From: Thermoleophilia bacterium
GTDB lineage: Bacteria > Actinomycetota > Thermoleophilia > Gaiellales > SKUG01
Direction: 5' to 3'
DNA length: 14,873 bases
NCBI GenBank assembly: GCA_025964465.1
Contig: JAOPYS010000107.1
Coordinates: 1-14,873 of the forward strand
Shown here piece after piece: positions 1 to 5,982 of the stretch (position 1 is the first letter of the stretch; each line of letters opens with the position of its first letter). A program made the translations under genes and the position numbers. A model generated the notes under the pieces. It was not told the DNA's origin and did no database searches. It was given only the letters and a program-made list of their open reading frames with translations.

Positions 1-1304
1 CGCTGCGTCGCCCAAGCCGCCTGCGGCCCGAGGCCGCGCGCCACGCCAACCGCGCGCGCCGCACGTGGTGGGCGTTCGTGTTTTTCCCCATCTTCCTCGC
101 GTACCAGGTCGTCGACACGATCCGCGACGTCGCCCACTACCTCGCCCGCGAGCGGACGGAGGACCTGGAGCGCCGCCCACCCTTCGCGCGCCCCGACGAC
201 ATGCCCACGCCCGACGAACGGACGATGGCCGACATCGTGCGCGCCGTCGAGGCGTTCCCGTTCCGTCCCGCGCGCATCTCCACGCAGACGGCGTTCTTCC
301 GCGACAACGGCCCCGACGCCATCGGCGCGCTGTTCAGCAGCAACCCGCAGGCGGCCCGCTCGCCGCACCGCTACCCGGCCTCGTTCTCGCGGCGACTGTT
401 CGCGGGCGACGGCGGCGTGCAGGTCGCGGCGATGCAGGCGATGCACGAGCACGTCGGTCCGGCCGTGGTGATCTCGCACGGCCTGCTCATGACGAAGGAC
501 TTCGACGTCATCATCCAGCTCGCCCGCCGCGCGTTCGAGCAGTGGGGCTTCCACGTCGTGACCGTCGACCTGCGCGGCTGGGGCCACTCGGCCTGGACCA
601 CCGACGCACCCGCGAGCGCCGGCTTCCACGAGGGGCGCGACATCGTCGAGGTCGCGCGTGAGCTGCAGCGCGACCCGCGCGTCACGAGCGTCGCCGGCGT
701 CGGGTTCTCGCTCGGTGGCTGCAGCATGCTCAACGCCGCCGTCGTGTCGAGCCGCTCCGACGACCGCCCGCTCGACGGCGGCGTGGTCGCGATCAGCGCA
801 CCCTCGAAGGTGCGCGAGGCGCTGCGCCACATCTCGATCAAGCCGCACTGGCGCGACGCGTACTTCGGGCTGTGGCACGTGTTCGCCGCCGCGATCAAGG
901 AGACCTCGCGCCGCCGCGGCCTGGGCAGCTCCGTCCGGACGTGGGAGGACCTCGCCGAGCACGTGTCGGCGCCCTACTACGGCCTCGGGATGGACGAGTT
1001 CTGCGAGCGCGCCAGCGCGGTCGAGTGGGCCGACGAGATCGACCAACCCGTACTCGAGCTGCACGCGGCCGATGACTTCCTCGTGCCCGTGCACCACGCC
1101 TACGCCCTGCAGGACGCGGCGGCCGACAACCCCTGGGTGCACGTCATGGTTCGCGACTCGGGTGCGCACTGCTCCTTCAACGCCGCCGACCCCTCGTGGT
1201 ACCACTCGACGGTGCGGCGCTGGCTCGAGTACTGGGCCACGCCCGGCGCGTCGCGCGAGGAGCGGGACGATCCCGCCGAGGACACCGAGGCCGTGGTCGG
1301 CTGA
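1..1304 (+). CDS. Membrane-anchored alpha/beta hydrolase, 5' end outside window
   Basis: The frame is open from base 3 to the stop at 1302-1304, and the upstream codons are open to the window edge, so the true start probably lies before the window; a GTG at 78 would give 408 residues. Codons 66-119 encode a Trp/Phe-rich hydrophobic helix (WWAFVFFPIFLAYQVV), which suggests a membrane anchor near the N-terminus. Numbering from the GTG, the hydrolase fold shows an HG oxyanion-hole motif at 134-135, the nucleophile elbow GFSLG with Ser211, an acid in AADDFLVP (Asp332 or Asp333), and His364 in SGAHCSF, so the catalytic triad looks complete. The long N-terminal extension before the HG motif resembles the YheT-like branch of the superfamily. 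Substrate unknown; an esterase or lipase-like role is inferred. The C-terminal 20 residues are acidic and probably disordered. Confidence 0.88.
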   Translation, partial: LRRPSRLRPEAARHANRARRTWWAFVFFPIFLAYQVVDTIRDVAHYLARERTEDLERRPPFARPDDMPTPDERTMADIVRAVEAFPFRPARISTQTAFFRDNGPDAIGALFSSNPQAARSPHRYPASFSRRLFAGDGGVQVAAMQAMHEHVGPAVVISHGLLMTKDFDVIIQLARRAFEQWGFHVVTVDLRGWGHSAWTTDAPASAGFHEGRDIVEVARELQRDPRVTSVAGVGFSLGGCSMLNAAVVSSRSDDRPLDGGVVAISAPSKVREALRHISIKPHWRDAYFGLWHVFAAAIKETSRRRGLGSSVRTWEDLAEHVSAPYYGLGMDEFCERASAVEWADEIDQPVLELHAADDFLVPVHHAYALQDAAADNPWVHVMVRDSGAHCSFNAADPSWYHSTVRRWLEYWATPGASREERDDPAEDTEAVVG

Positions 1305-1379
1305 GGCAGGCGGGCCGCTGCGGCCAACGCGGCGGCGCGGGGGTCGCGCGAACGTGCACCCATGGCGGAGGATCGCGGC

Positions 1380-1745
1380 ATGTCGATCTCCCCCAGCGCC
1401 CCCACCGCCACGCTCCCGCCCTGGATCACGCCGACCCTGCCGTCGGCGCCCGAGGGCTACACGACGTCACCGAGCGGCCTGCTCCTGCCGTCGCTCACCG
1501 TCCCCAGCGCGGGCGGCCTCGTCACCGCCAAGGCCGAGGACCTCGACCACGTGCCGTCGCTCGTCCAGGCGCGCCGCGACGAGCTCGCCGCAAGCATCGG
1601 CGCACCAGCCGCCGACGCCATGCTCGGCGCCGCGATCCAGGTGGCCGACGCCGCCGCGACGCAGATCGAGCACGACCGCATCGTCGCCGCCTTCATGAGC
1701 GGCGACCTCGCCGCAGCGCTCGCCGCCGCCGGCTCCGCGCACTGA
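1380..1745 (+). CDS. Small hypothetical protein, 121 aa
   Basis: Family not recognised. The ATG at 1380 is preferred over the in-frame ATG at 1362 because GGAGG at 1367-1371 sits 8 bases ahead of it. The predicted product has a Pro/Ser/Thr-rich N-terminal third (about residues 1-40) with no signal peptide or membrane segment, then an Ala-rich part that looks helical and amphipathic (about residues 55-118) and could be a short coiled coil. It lies 75 bases after the hydrolase stop, in the same direction, and could share its transcript. It converges on the HD-GYP gene with only 25 bases between the two stop codons. Codon use matches its neighbours (GC-rich third positions). The good ribosome binding site is the main reason to call it real. 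Confidence 0.6.
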   Translation: MSISPSAPTATLPPWITPTLPSAPEGYTTSPSGLLLPSLTVPSAGGLVTAKAEDLDHVPSLVQARRDELAASIGAPAADAMLGAAIQVADAAATQIEHDRIVAAFMSGDLAAALAAAGSAH

Positions 1746-1770
1746 CGCACCGCGTCGCCGTCGCGCGGGG

Positions 1771-3204
1771 CTAGGCCGCCTCGCGCTCCAGCTCGACCTC
1801 GACCAGCTCGCCGTCCACGGCCGCCGGCAGCACCGGCTCCTTCGGCTTCGGGTCGGCCTTGGGCGGGCCTGCGGGCGAGGGCGCGTGGATGCGCACCGCC
1901 TCCGCCTCCACCTGGCTGAGCGCCTGGTGCTTGGCGACCTCGACCTCGAACTCCGTCTGCTTGCCGCGCTGGTACGCCTCGTCGGCGACGATGAGGATGC
2001 GCAGGAAGGCATCCGTGAAGTCGGCGTCCAGCTGCGTGCCGCGGCACTCGCGCAGGATCGACATCGCCTTCTCCGTGGGCATGCCGTCGCGGTAGGGGCG
2101 GTCCGTCGTCATCGCCGAGTACGTGTCCGCCACCGAGATCATCCGGCTGATCGCCGGGATCGCCTCACCCGCGATACCGTCCGGGTAGCCGCGCCCGTCG
2201 ATGCGCTCGTGGTGGTAGCGCACGAGCACCGCGATGTCGGCGTACAGGTCCACCTCGCCGAGGATCTCCGCACCCATCGCGGCGTGCGACTTCATCAGCT
2301 CGTACTCCTCGTCGTCGAGCGGCGCCGTCTTGTTGAGCACCCGCCCGGGCACGCCGATCTTGCCGATGTCGTGGAGGAGGCCGGAGAGGTGCGCGAGGCG
2401 GATCACCTCGTCGTCGAAGCCCATCTCCCGCGCGATGTCTCGCGTGTAGACCGCCACCGCAGCGCTGTGCCCCGCCGTGTACGCGTCGCGCTGGTCGAGC
2501 GCCTTCACCATCGCCGCCGCGAACTGCAGGTTCGTGCGCGCGAGGATCTGCGCCTTCTCCGCGAGCTCGTCGGTGAGCTGCAGCTTGCGGTGGTAGAGCG
2601 TGTGGAAGTAGCTGGAGACGGCGAGCGGCAGCAGGAGCGCGACCACGGCGATCGGACCGATCGAGGAGTACGTGAGGGTGACGAGCGCCGTCAGCGGGAC
2701 GGCGATCGCCCCGGTCGCCACCAGCGACGCGAGCAGGGAGCCGCCCAGGGTCCGGAGCGGTTCGCGCCAGACGTACGCCTCGTAGGCCGCGAACAGGCCG
2801 GTGTTGACCGTCAGGAAGGTGAATCCGGCGACCACGGTGGTCGTGATGGTGCCGGCGCCGGACCCGAGGGAGCCCACGGCGAAGGCGGCGGCGGAGCTCG
2901 CGGCGACGAAGTACGACGCGTTCAGGAAGCGGAGCGTCATCGAGGGGTACGACGCGACGAGCGTCGCGAGCGCCATGAGCGGAGCCAGCCGCGGCTCGAG
3001 GACGCTCGCGGCCACGAGCGGGATGTAGGCGCCGCCGATCGACAGCGAGTCCGTGATGCGGACGGTGGTGAGGCTCCCGGCGAGGCTCGCGACGGCGAGG
3101 GCCGCGATCAGGAAGCCGGAGCGGACCACGTCGGCCGGGTTGAGCAGGGTGTTCGTCGCGGCCAGCACGAGCGCCAACGACGAGAGGCATGCGATGAATC
3201 GCAT
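1771..3204 (-). CDS. Membrane-bound HD-GYP domain cyclic-di-GMP phosphodiesterase
   Basis: Predicted 477-residue protein. The N-terminal half (about residues 5-202) has some six hydrophobic segments and acts as a membrane anchor or sensor. A short helix (about 203-230) links it to an HD-GYP domain (about 228-415) with the family residues intact: His246 in AGHS, HD at 278-279 in LLHDIGKIG, HHE at 331-333, GRGYP with Gly339-Tyr340-Pro341, and Asp360 in the VADTYSAM segment before TDRPYR. The family hydrolyses cyclic di-GMP to pGpG or GMP, so an active enzyme is expected. The C-terminal 60 residues are Pro-, Lys- and Glu-rich and probably disordered. The ATG at 3202-3204 is chosen because the hydrophobic region begins there; the frame is open upstream to 3531 but that part is Arg-rich and atypical. 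No clear ribosome binding site precedes this ATG, and it lies inside an inverted repeat. A GTG at 3264 is a less likely start. Confidence 0.9.
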   Translation of the reverse strand: MRFIACLSSLALVLAATNTLLNPADVVRSGFLIAALAVASLAGSLTTVRITDSLSIGGAYIPLVAASVLEPRLAPLMALATLVASYPSMTLRFLNASYFVAASSAAAFAVGSLGSGAGTITTTVVAGFTFLTVNTGLFAAYEAYVWREPLRTLGGSLLASLVATGAIAVPLTALVTLTYSSIGPIAVVALLLPLAVSSYFHTLYHRKLQLTDELAEKAQILARTNLQFAAAMVKALDQRDAYTAGHSAAVAVYTRDIAREMGFDDEVIRLAHLSGLLHDIGKIGVPGRVLNKTAPLDDEEYELMKSHAAMGAEILGEVDLYADIAVLVRYHHERIDGRGYPDGIAGEAIPAISRMISVADTYSAMTTDRPYRDGMPTEKAMSILRECRGTQLDADFTDAFLRILIVADEAYQRGKQTEFEVEVAKHQALSQVEAEAVRIHAPSPAGPPKADPKPKEPVLPAAVDGELVEVELEREAA

Positions 3205-3206
3205 GC
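3187..3206 (-). promoter_or_regulatory. Inverted repeat covering the HD-GYP start codon
   Basis: GCATGCGATgaATCGCATGC on the plus strand has nine-base perfect arms around a two-base centre. On the minus-strand transcript it spans the predicted ATG (3204-3202) and the first codons. As RNA it could form a 7-pair stem with a 6-base loop that hides the start codon. As DNA it could be a binding site. Function is inferred. Confidence 0.5.
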
Positions 3207-3222
3207 GGCCGCGGGGGCCTAC

Positions 3223-3237
3223 GTCTTGCGGGAAGAC
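3223..3237 (-). repeat. Small hairpin in the HD-GYP leader
   Basis: GTCTTgcgggAAGAC: a five-base perfect stem with a five-base loop, 19 bases upstream of the HD-GYP start codon and between the start-codon inverted repeat and the large inverted repeat. It is weak alone and listed because it belongs to a run of foldable elements. Confidence 0.4.
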
Positions 3238-3244
3238 AACAGAT

Positions 3245-3288
3245 GCCGGTGGGTCCGTCGACACGCGCGTGTCTTCGGTCCCCCCGGC
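3245..3288 (-). repeat. Large imperfect inverted repeat (44 bases) upstream of HD-GYP
   Basis: The outer arms 3245-3257 and 3276-3288 pair at 11 of 13 positions. They enclose a perfect 14-base palindrome, GACACGCGCGTGTC, at 3260-3273, with a two-base mismatch on each side between them. On the minus strand the structure follows the small peptide gene and precedes the HD-GYP gene. The bases right after it in that direction (ATCTGTTGTCTT) are moderately T-rich for this genome. It could be an intrinsic terminator or attenuator between the two genes, a structured RNA leader, or a protein-binding DNA palindrome. Confidence 0.6.
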
Positions 3289-3323
3289 ACCATGCTTGAG
3301 GAACGATTGTCCCTCGGAACCTC

Positions 3324-3337
3324 GATCGAGCTCGATC
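3324..3337. repeat. Perfect 14-base palindrome at the end of the small peptide gene
   Basis: GATCGAGCTCGATC is fully self-complementary and overlaps the stop codon of the 26-residue peptide gene (3336-3338). No T-tract follows on either strand, so a terminator is unlikely. A DNA-binding site or chance is possible. Confidence 0.35.
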
Positions 3338-3416
3338 AGCGGTTCGAGTACGCGCCACCCACGAGTGCGGCGAGCGGAGCGGCGACGGCGATCAGTGCGA
3401 AGAAGCGAGCCTTCAT
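3336..3416 (-). CDS. 26-residue hydrophobic peptide (small membrane or secreted peptide)
   Basis: A short frame with an unusually good start: AAGGAG lies 7 bases before the ATG at 3416-3414. The peptide begins MKARFFALIAVAAPLAALVG and ends GAYSNR, i.e. a basic N-terminus, a hydrophobic stretch of about 20 residues and a short polar tail. That is the shape of a single-pass small membrane protein or of a signal peptide with almost nothing behind it. There is no cysteine, so it is not a lipoprotein. It precedes the HD-GYP gene by 131 bases on the same strand, with the large inverted repeat between them. It could be a free small protein, a leader peptide, or the remnant of a longer secreted protein. 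Family not recognised; the call rests on the ribosome binding site and composition. Confidence 0.55.
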   Translation of the reverse strand: MKARFFALIAVAAPLAALVGGAYSNR

Positions 3417-3439
3417 GGTGTATCTCCTTGGTGCCTTTC

Positions 3440-3461
3440 GAGAGCGCCTGGTGCGGCTCTC
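3440..3461 (-). repeat. Hairpin in the leader of the small peptide gene
   Basis: GAGAGC at 3440-3445 pairs with GCTCTC at 3456-3461 around a 10-base loop, between the proposed promoter and the AAGGAG ribosome binding site of the 26-residue peptide gene. The stem is modest and its role unknown. Confidence 0.3.
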
Positions 3462-3471
3462 CGATGTGACC

Positions 3472-3500
3472 GTGATACGCCGGGCCCGAACCTGCTGCAA
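3472..3500 (-). promoter_or_regulatory. Possible sigma-70-type promoter for the small peptide (and HD-GYP) gene
   Basis: On the minus strand TTGCAG (3500-3495) and TATCAC (3477-3472) are exactly 17 bases apart. The match to TTGACA/TATAAT is partial (TTG kept in the -35 box; TAT and A in the -10 box). Transcription would start near 3465 and give a leader of about 50 bases before the peptide ATG at 3416. Nothing else in 3417-3697 looks like a gene. Confidence 0.3.
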
Positions 3501-3697
3501 GGCCAACCCCGGCGCGAGGCCGGTGGGCCATGCGGCCCTTGACGATCCGGGCCGTCCGTCGTACTGCGATCGTGCCGAAGTGTCGAGGAAGCGACGGATC
3601 CCGTCACGGCGCTTCGGCGGGCGAATGGACGCCCGAGCGTCGGCAGCGATTGGCCGCATCGCCCGATCCGGCATCACGGCGTGCAATGCGGCGCGGA

Positions 3698-4648
3698 TCA
3701 GCCCGCGTCGAGGAGCGCCGAGTGGTCGCGCAACGTCCGATACGACGTGATCGCGTAGTCGGTTCCCGACACCGGCGACCGCGTGGCGCCCGCGGCGACG
3801 AGTGCGGCCTCGTGGGCTCCGAGGTGGAGCTCGCCCGCGACCTTGCGGTAGGCGTCGATCGCATACTGCGAGCCTGATTCGCTCGAGGCCGTCGCGCTCG
3901 CGGCCAGCAGCGCGGTGTCCTCCGGCGACAGGTGCAGGGCGTCCCGGACCTTCCCGTACGACTCCACCGCATAGGGCGCGCCCGACTCGGACGAGATCGT
4001 CGCGCCGGCCGCGAGCACCGCCGTCTCGTGGTGCGAGAGCCGGAGCGTCGGGTCGATCGCGCGGTAGACGTCCACCGCGTACTTCGTGCCCGAGACGGAG
4101 GACTGCGTGGCAGCGGCCGCGAGGATGGCAGCGTCGACGTCGTCGAGCTCCGGCAGCTGGCGCTGCACGTCGTCGAAGGCCCGGCGCGCGTAGTCGTGTC
4201 CGGACTCCTCGGAGATCGTGGCGCCCTCGGCGAGGATCGCGGTCGCCTCCTCCCCGAGCCCGAGCGTGGCCAGCGCGTCCCACGCGCGCGAGGCGTACTT
4301 GGTGCCCGACGTGGGGGCCTCGGTGGCCGCGGCGGCCAGGCGGGCAACCGTGTCGGGGTCGAGCGACGGTCGCTCGGCCGACAACGTGCGATAGGCGCGC
4401 TCGGCGTACTCGGTGCCGGAGACCCGCGATCCGGTCGCGCCGGCCGTCAGCAGGGCGACGCCCTCGCGCGTGATCCGCATCGGTTCCGGTGCGCGCGCAG
4501 GCGCGGGCGCTGGGGTGGGCGTCGGGTCCGGGCCGGTGGTCGGCGCGTCGTGCTCGACGGGTGCGTCGCCGTTCGCCGCGCAGCCGGCGAGCACGAGCCC
4601 GCCGATCGCGGCAGCGCCCAGACCCAGGGCGAGTGGAGCGAATTTCAT
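3698..4648 (-). CDS. Lipoprotein with seven degenerate 36-residue repeats
   Basis: Predicted 316 residues. The start at 4648-4646 is chosen because GAGG lies just upstream and the protein then opens with a lipoprotein signal peptide with lipobox LAGC (Cys23); the frame extends 18 residues further but without signal-peptide character. A Pro-rich spacer (about 42-56) follows. Residues 65-315 are seven tandem repeats starting at 65, 102, 137, 174, 210, 246 and 282 (spacings 37, 35, 37, 36, 36, 36). The consensus is roughly A-[IL]-L-A-A-G-A-T-x-S-x-[VE]-S-G-x-x-Y-A-x-x-[AS]-Y-x-x-[LV] plus a variable polar link. Each unit looks like two short helices joined at the Ser-Gly turn, so an alpha-solenoid on the outer face of the membrane is inferred. 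I do not recognise the repeat as TPR, Sel1 or HEAT. It lies 91 bases after the acyl-CoA dehydrogenase gene on the same strand. Confidence 0.85.
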   Translation of the reverse strand: MKFAPLALGLGAAAIGGLVLAGCAANGDAPVEHDAPTTGPDPTPTPAPAPARAPEPMRITREGVALLTAGATGSRVSGTEYAERAYRTLSAERPSLDPDTVARLAAAATEAPTSGTKYASRAWDALATLGLGEEATAILAEGATISEESGHDYARRAFDDVQRQLPELDDVDAAILAAAATQSSVSGTKYAVDVYRAIDPTLRLSHHETAVLAAGATISSESGAPYAVESYGKVRDALHLSPEDTALLAASATASSESGSQYAIDAYRKVAGELHLGAHEAALVAAGATRSPVSGTDYAITSYRTLRDHSALLDAG

Positions 4649-4663
4649 GTGTCCTCGTTGCGT

Positions 4664-4675
4664 CCCGGCGCCGGG
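4664..4675. repeat. Perfect 12-base palindrome upstream of the lipoprotein gene
   Basis: CCCGGCGCCGGG lies 16 bases upstream of the lipoprotein start codon, in the 91-base gap after the acyl-CoA dehydrogenase gene. In DNA this GC-rich such palindromes arise easily, so it is recorded without a function. Confidence 0.25.
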
Positions 4676-4739
4676 TCCCGTCCGGCGCGTCCACCCGTCC
4701 ATCGAGGCCGCGGCGCGGGGCGTTTCCGGGGGAGGTGCG

Positions 4740-5957
4740 CTAGGCGCCGGCGCCGACCAGCTCGCGGTGCAGGTCGGGTGCCGCGCCGCGCCCGTTCAGC
4801 TCACGCCAGCCGAGTGCGTGCTCGGCCTGCATCATCTTGTGGATCTGGGTCGTGCCCTCGTAGATGATGGGCGCCCGCGCGTTGCGGAAGAAGCGCGCGA
4901 TGCCGGCCTCCTCGTCGAACCCGAGCGCGCCGTGGATCTGGAGCGCGTTGTGCGCGGAGCGGAAGGCGGCCTCCGTGGCGATCCACTTGGCGAGGCTCGT
5001 CTCCTTCGTGTTGCGCACGCCGGCGTTCTTGGCCCACGCCGCCTTCCACACGAGCAGGCGGCTCGTCTCGTAGTCGGCGACCATCTGCGCGATGAAGTCC
5101 TGCACGAACTGGTGCGTGCCGATCTTCTTGCCCATCGTCTCGCGCTCGTTGGCGTACTTCGTGCTCATCTCGAGGCACGCGCGGATCACGCCCACGGCGC
5201 CCGCGGCGACGGTGAAGCGGCCGTGGTCGAGCGAGTACATGGCGATCTTGAAGCCCGCGCCCTCCTCGCCGATGAGGCGGTCGGCGGGCAGGCGAACGTC
5301 GCTGAAGAAGAGGCTGCCGGTCGAGCCCGCCCAGACGCCGAGCTTGCCCTCGTACTCGGAGGTCGTGACGCCCTCGTCGTGCTTGAGATCGACCACGAAC
5401 GCGGAGATGCCCTTGTGGCCACCCTGCGGGTCGGTCTTGGCGAACACGAGCGCGTGGTCGGCAACGGCCGCGTAGCTGATCCAGCTCTTCTCGCCGTTGA
5501 GCACGTAGCTGCCGTCGCCCTGCTTGATGGCGGTGGTCGTCATCGCCGCGACGTCGGACCCGGCGTTCGGCTCCGTGAGCCCGAAGCACGCGAGCTTCTC
5601 GCCCGTGGCCTGCGGCCGCAGCCACCGCTCGAGCTGGTCCTCGTTCGCGTTGCCGAGCAGCGAGAGGGAGTTGAGGCCGACGTGCACGCTGATGAGCGTG
5701 CGCAGCGCCGCCTCGCCCCGCTCGATCTCCTCGCAGATCAGCGCCTCGGCGACGAAGTCCAGGCCGGCGCCGCCGTGCTCGGTCGGGATCGGGGCCCCGA
5801 GGATGCCCAGCTCGCGCATGCCGTCGATGAGCGACATGTCGAGCCGGTGCGCCATGTCGTTGGCCACGGCCACCGGCAGGACGCGCTCGTCCACGAAGTC
5901 ACGGACGGCGTCCTGGATCTGCAGCTGGTCTTCGGTGAGGGAGAGGTCGATCGGCAT
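4740..5957 (-). CDS. Acyl-CoA dehydrogenase (FAD-dependent)
   Basis: 405 residues, the usual length for the family. It oxidises acyl-CoA to trans-2-enoyl-CoA and passes electrons to ETF, the first step of beta-oxidation or of branched-chain acyl-CoA breakdown. Visible marks are the N-terminal helical domain from LSLTEDQLQIQDAVRDF, the flavin/substrate signature CFGLTEPNAGSD at about 124-135, a middle beta domain, and a C-terminal helical domain ending in RAPIIYEGTTQIH, where Glu367 sits in the catalytic-base position of the medium/short-chain type. The start at 5957-5955 has only a weak ribosome binding site. It begins 25 bases after the stop of the HExxH protein gene on the same strand, so the two are probably co-transcribed. 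Chain-length preference cannot be read from the sequence. It is clearly diverged from the second acyl-CoA dehydrogenase at 7965-9158. Confidence 0.95.
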   Translation of the reverse strand: MPIDLSLTEDQLQIQDAVRDFVDERVLPVAVANDMAHRLDMSLIDGMRELGILGAPIPTEHGGAGLDFVAEALICEEIERGEAALRTLISVHVGLNSLSLLGNANEDQLERWLRPQATGEKLACFGLTEPNAGSDVAAMTTTAIKQGDGSYVLNGEKSWISYAAVADHALVFAKTDPQGGHKGISAFVVDLKHDEGVTTSEYEGKLGVWAGSTGSLFFSDVRLPADRLIGEEGAGFKIAMYSLDHGRFTVAAGAVGVIRACLEMSTKYANERETMGKKIGTHQFVQDFIAQMVADYETSRLLVWKAAWAKNAGVRNTKETSLAKWIATEAAFRSAHNALQIHGALGFDEEAGIARFFRNARAPIIYEGTTQIHKMMQAEHALGWRELNGRGAAPDLHRELVGAGA

Positions 5958-5982
5958 GCGCCGAGCCTACCCCCGGCGCGCC

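Noticed and set aside
3205..3300. GEMM-type cyclic-di-GMP riboswitch ahead of the HD-GYP gene
   Set aside because: I looked for the conserved GEMM core on the minus strand and could not find it; only inverted repeats are visible. A covariance-model search would settle this.
3205..3531. N-terminal extension of the HD-GYP protein up to an ATG at 3531
   Set aside because: The extra 109 residues are Arg/Gly-rich with no known motif, overlap the 26-residue peptide gene in another frame and run through the large inverted repeat; the hydrophobic domain begins at the ATG at 3204.
3600..3697. Terminator after the lipoprotein gene
   Set aside because: Only very short stems (for example GACGC/GCGTC around 3628-3641) are present with no T-tract, too weak to call.
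1885..3750. Long plus-strand open frame opposite the HD-GYP gene
   Set aside because: The product is Arg/Glu/His-rich, low in complexity and antisense to an HD-GYP gene with all family motifs; no ribosome binding site supports it.
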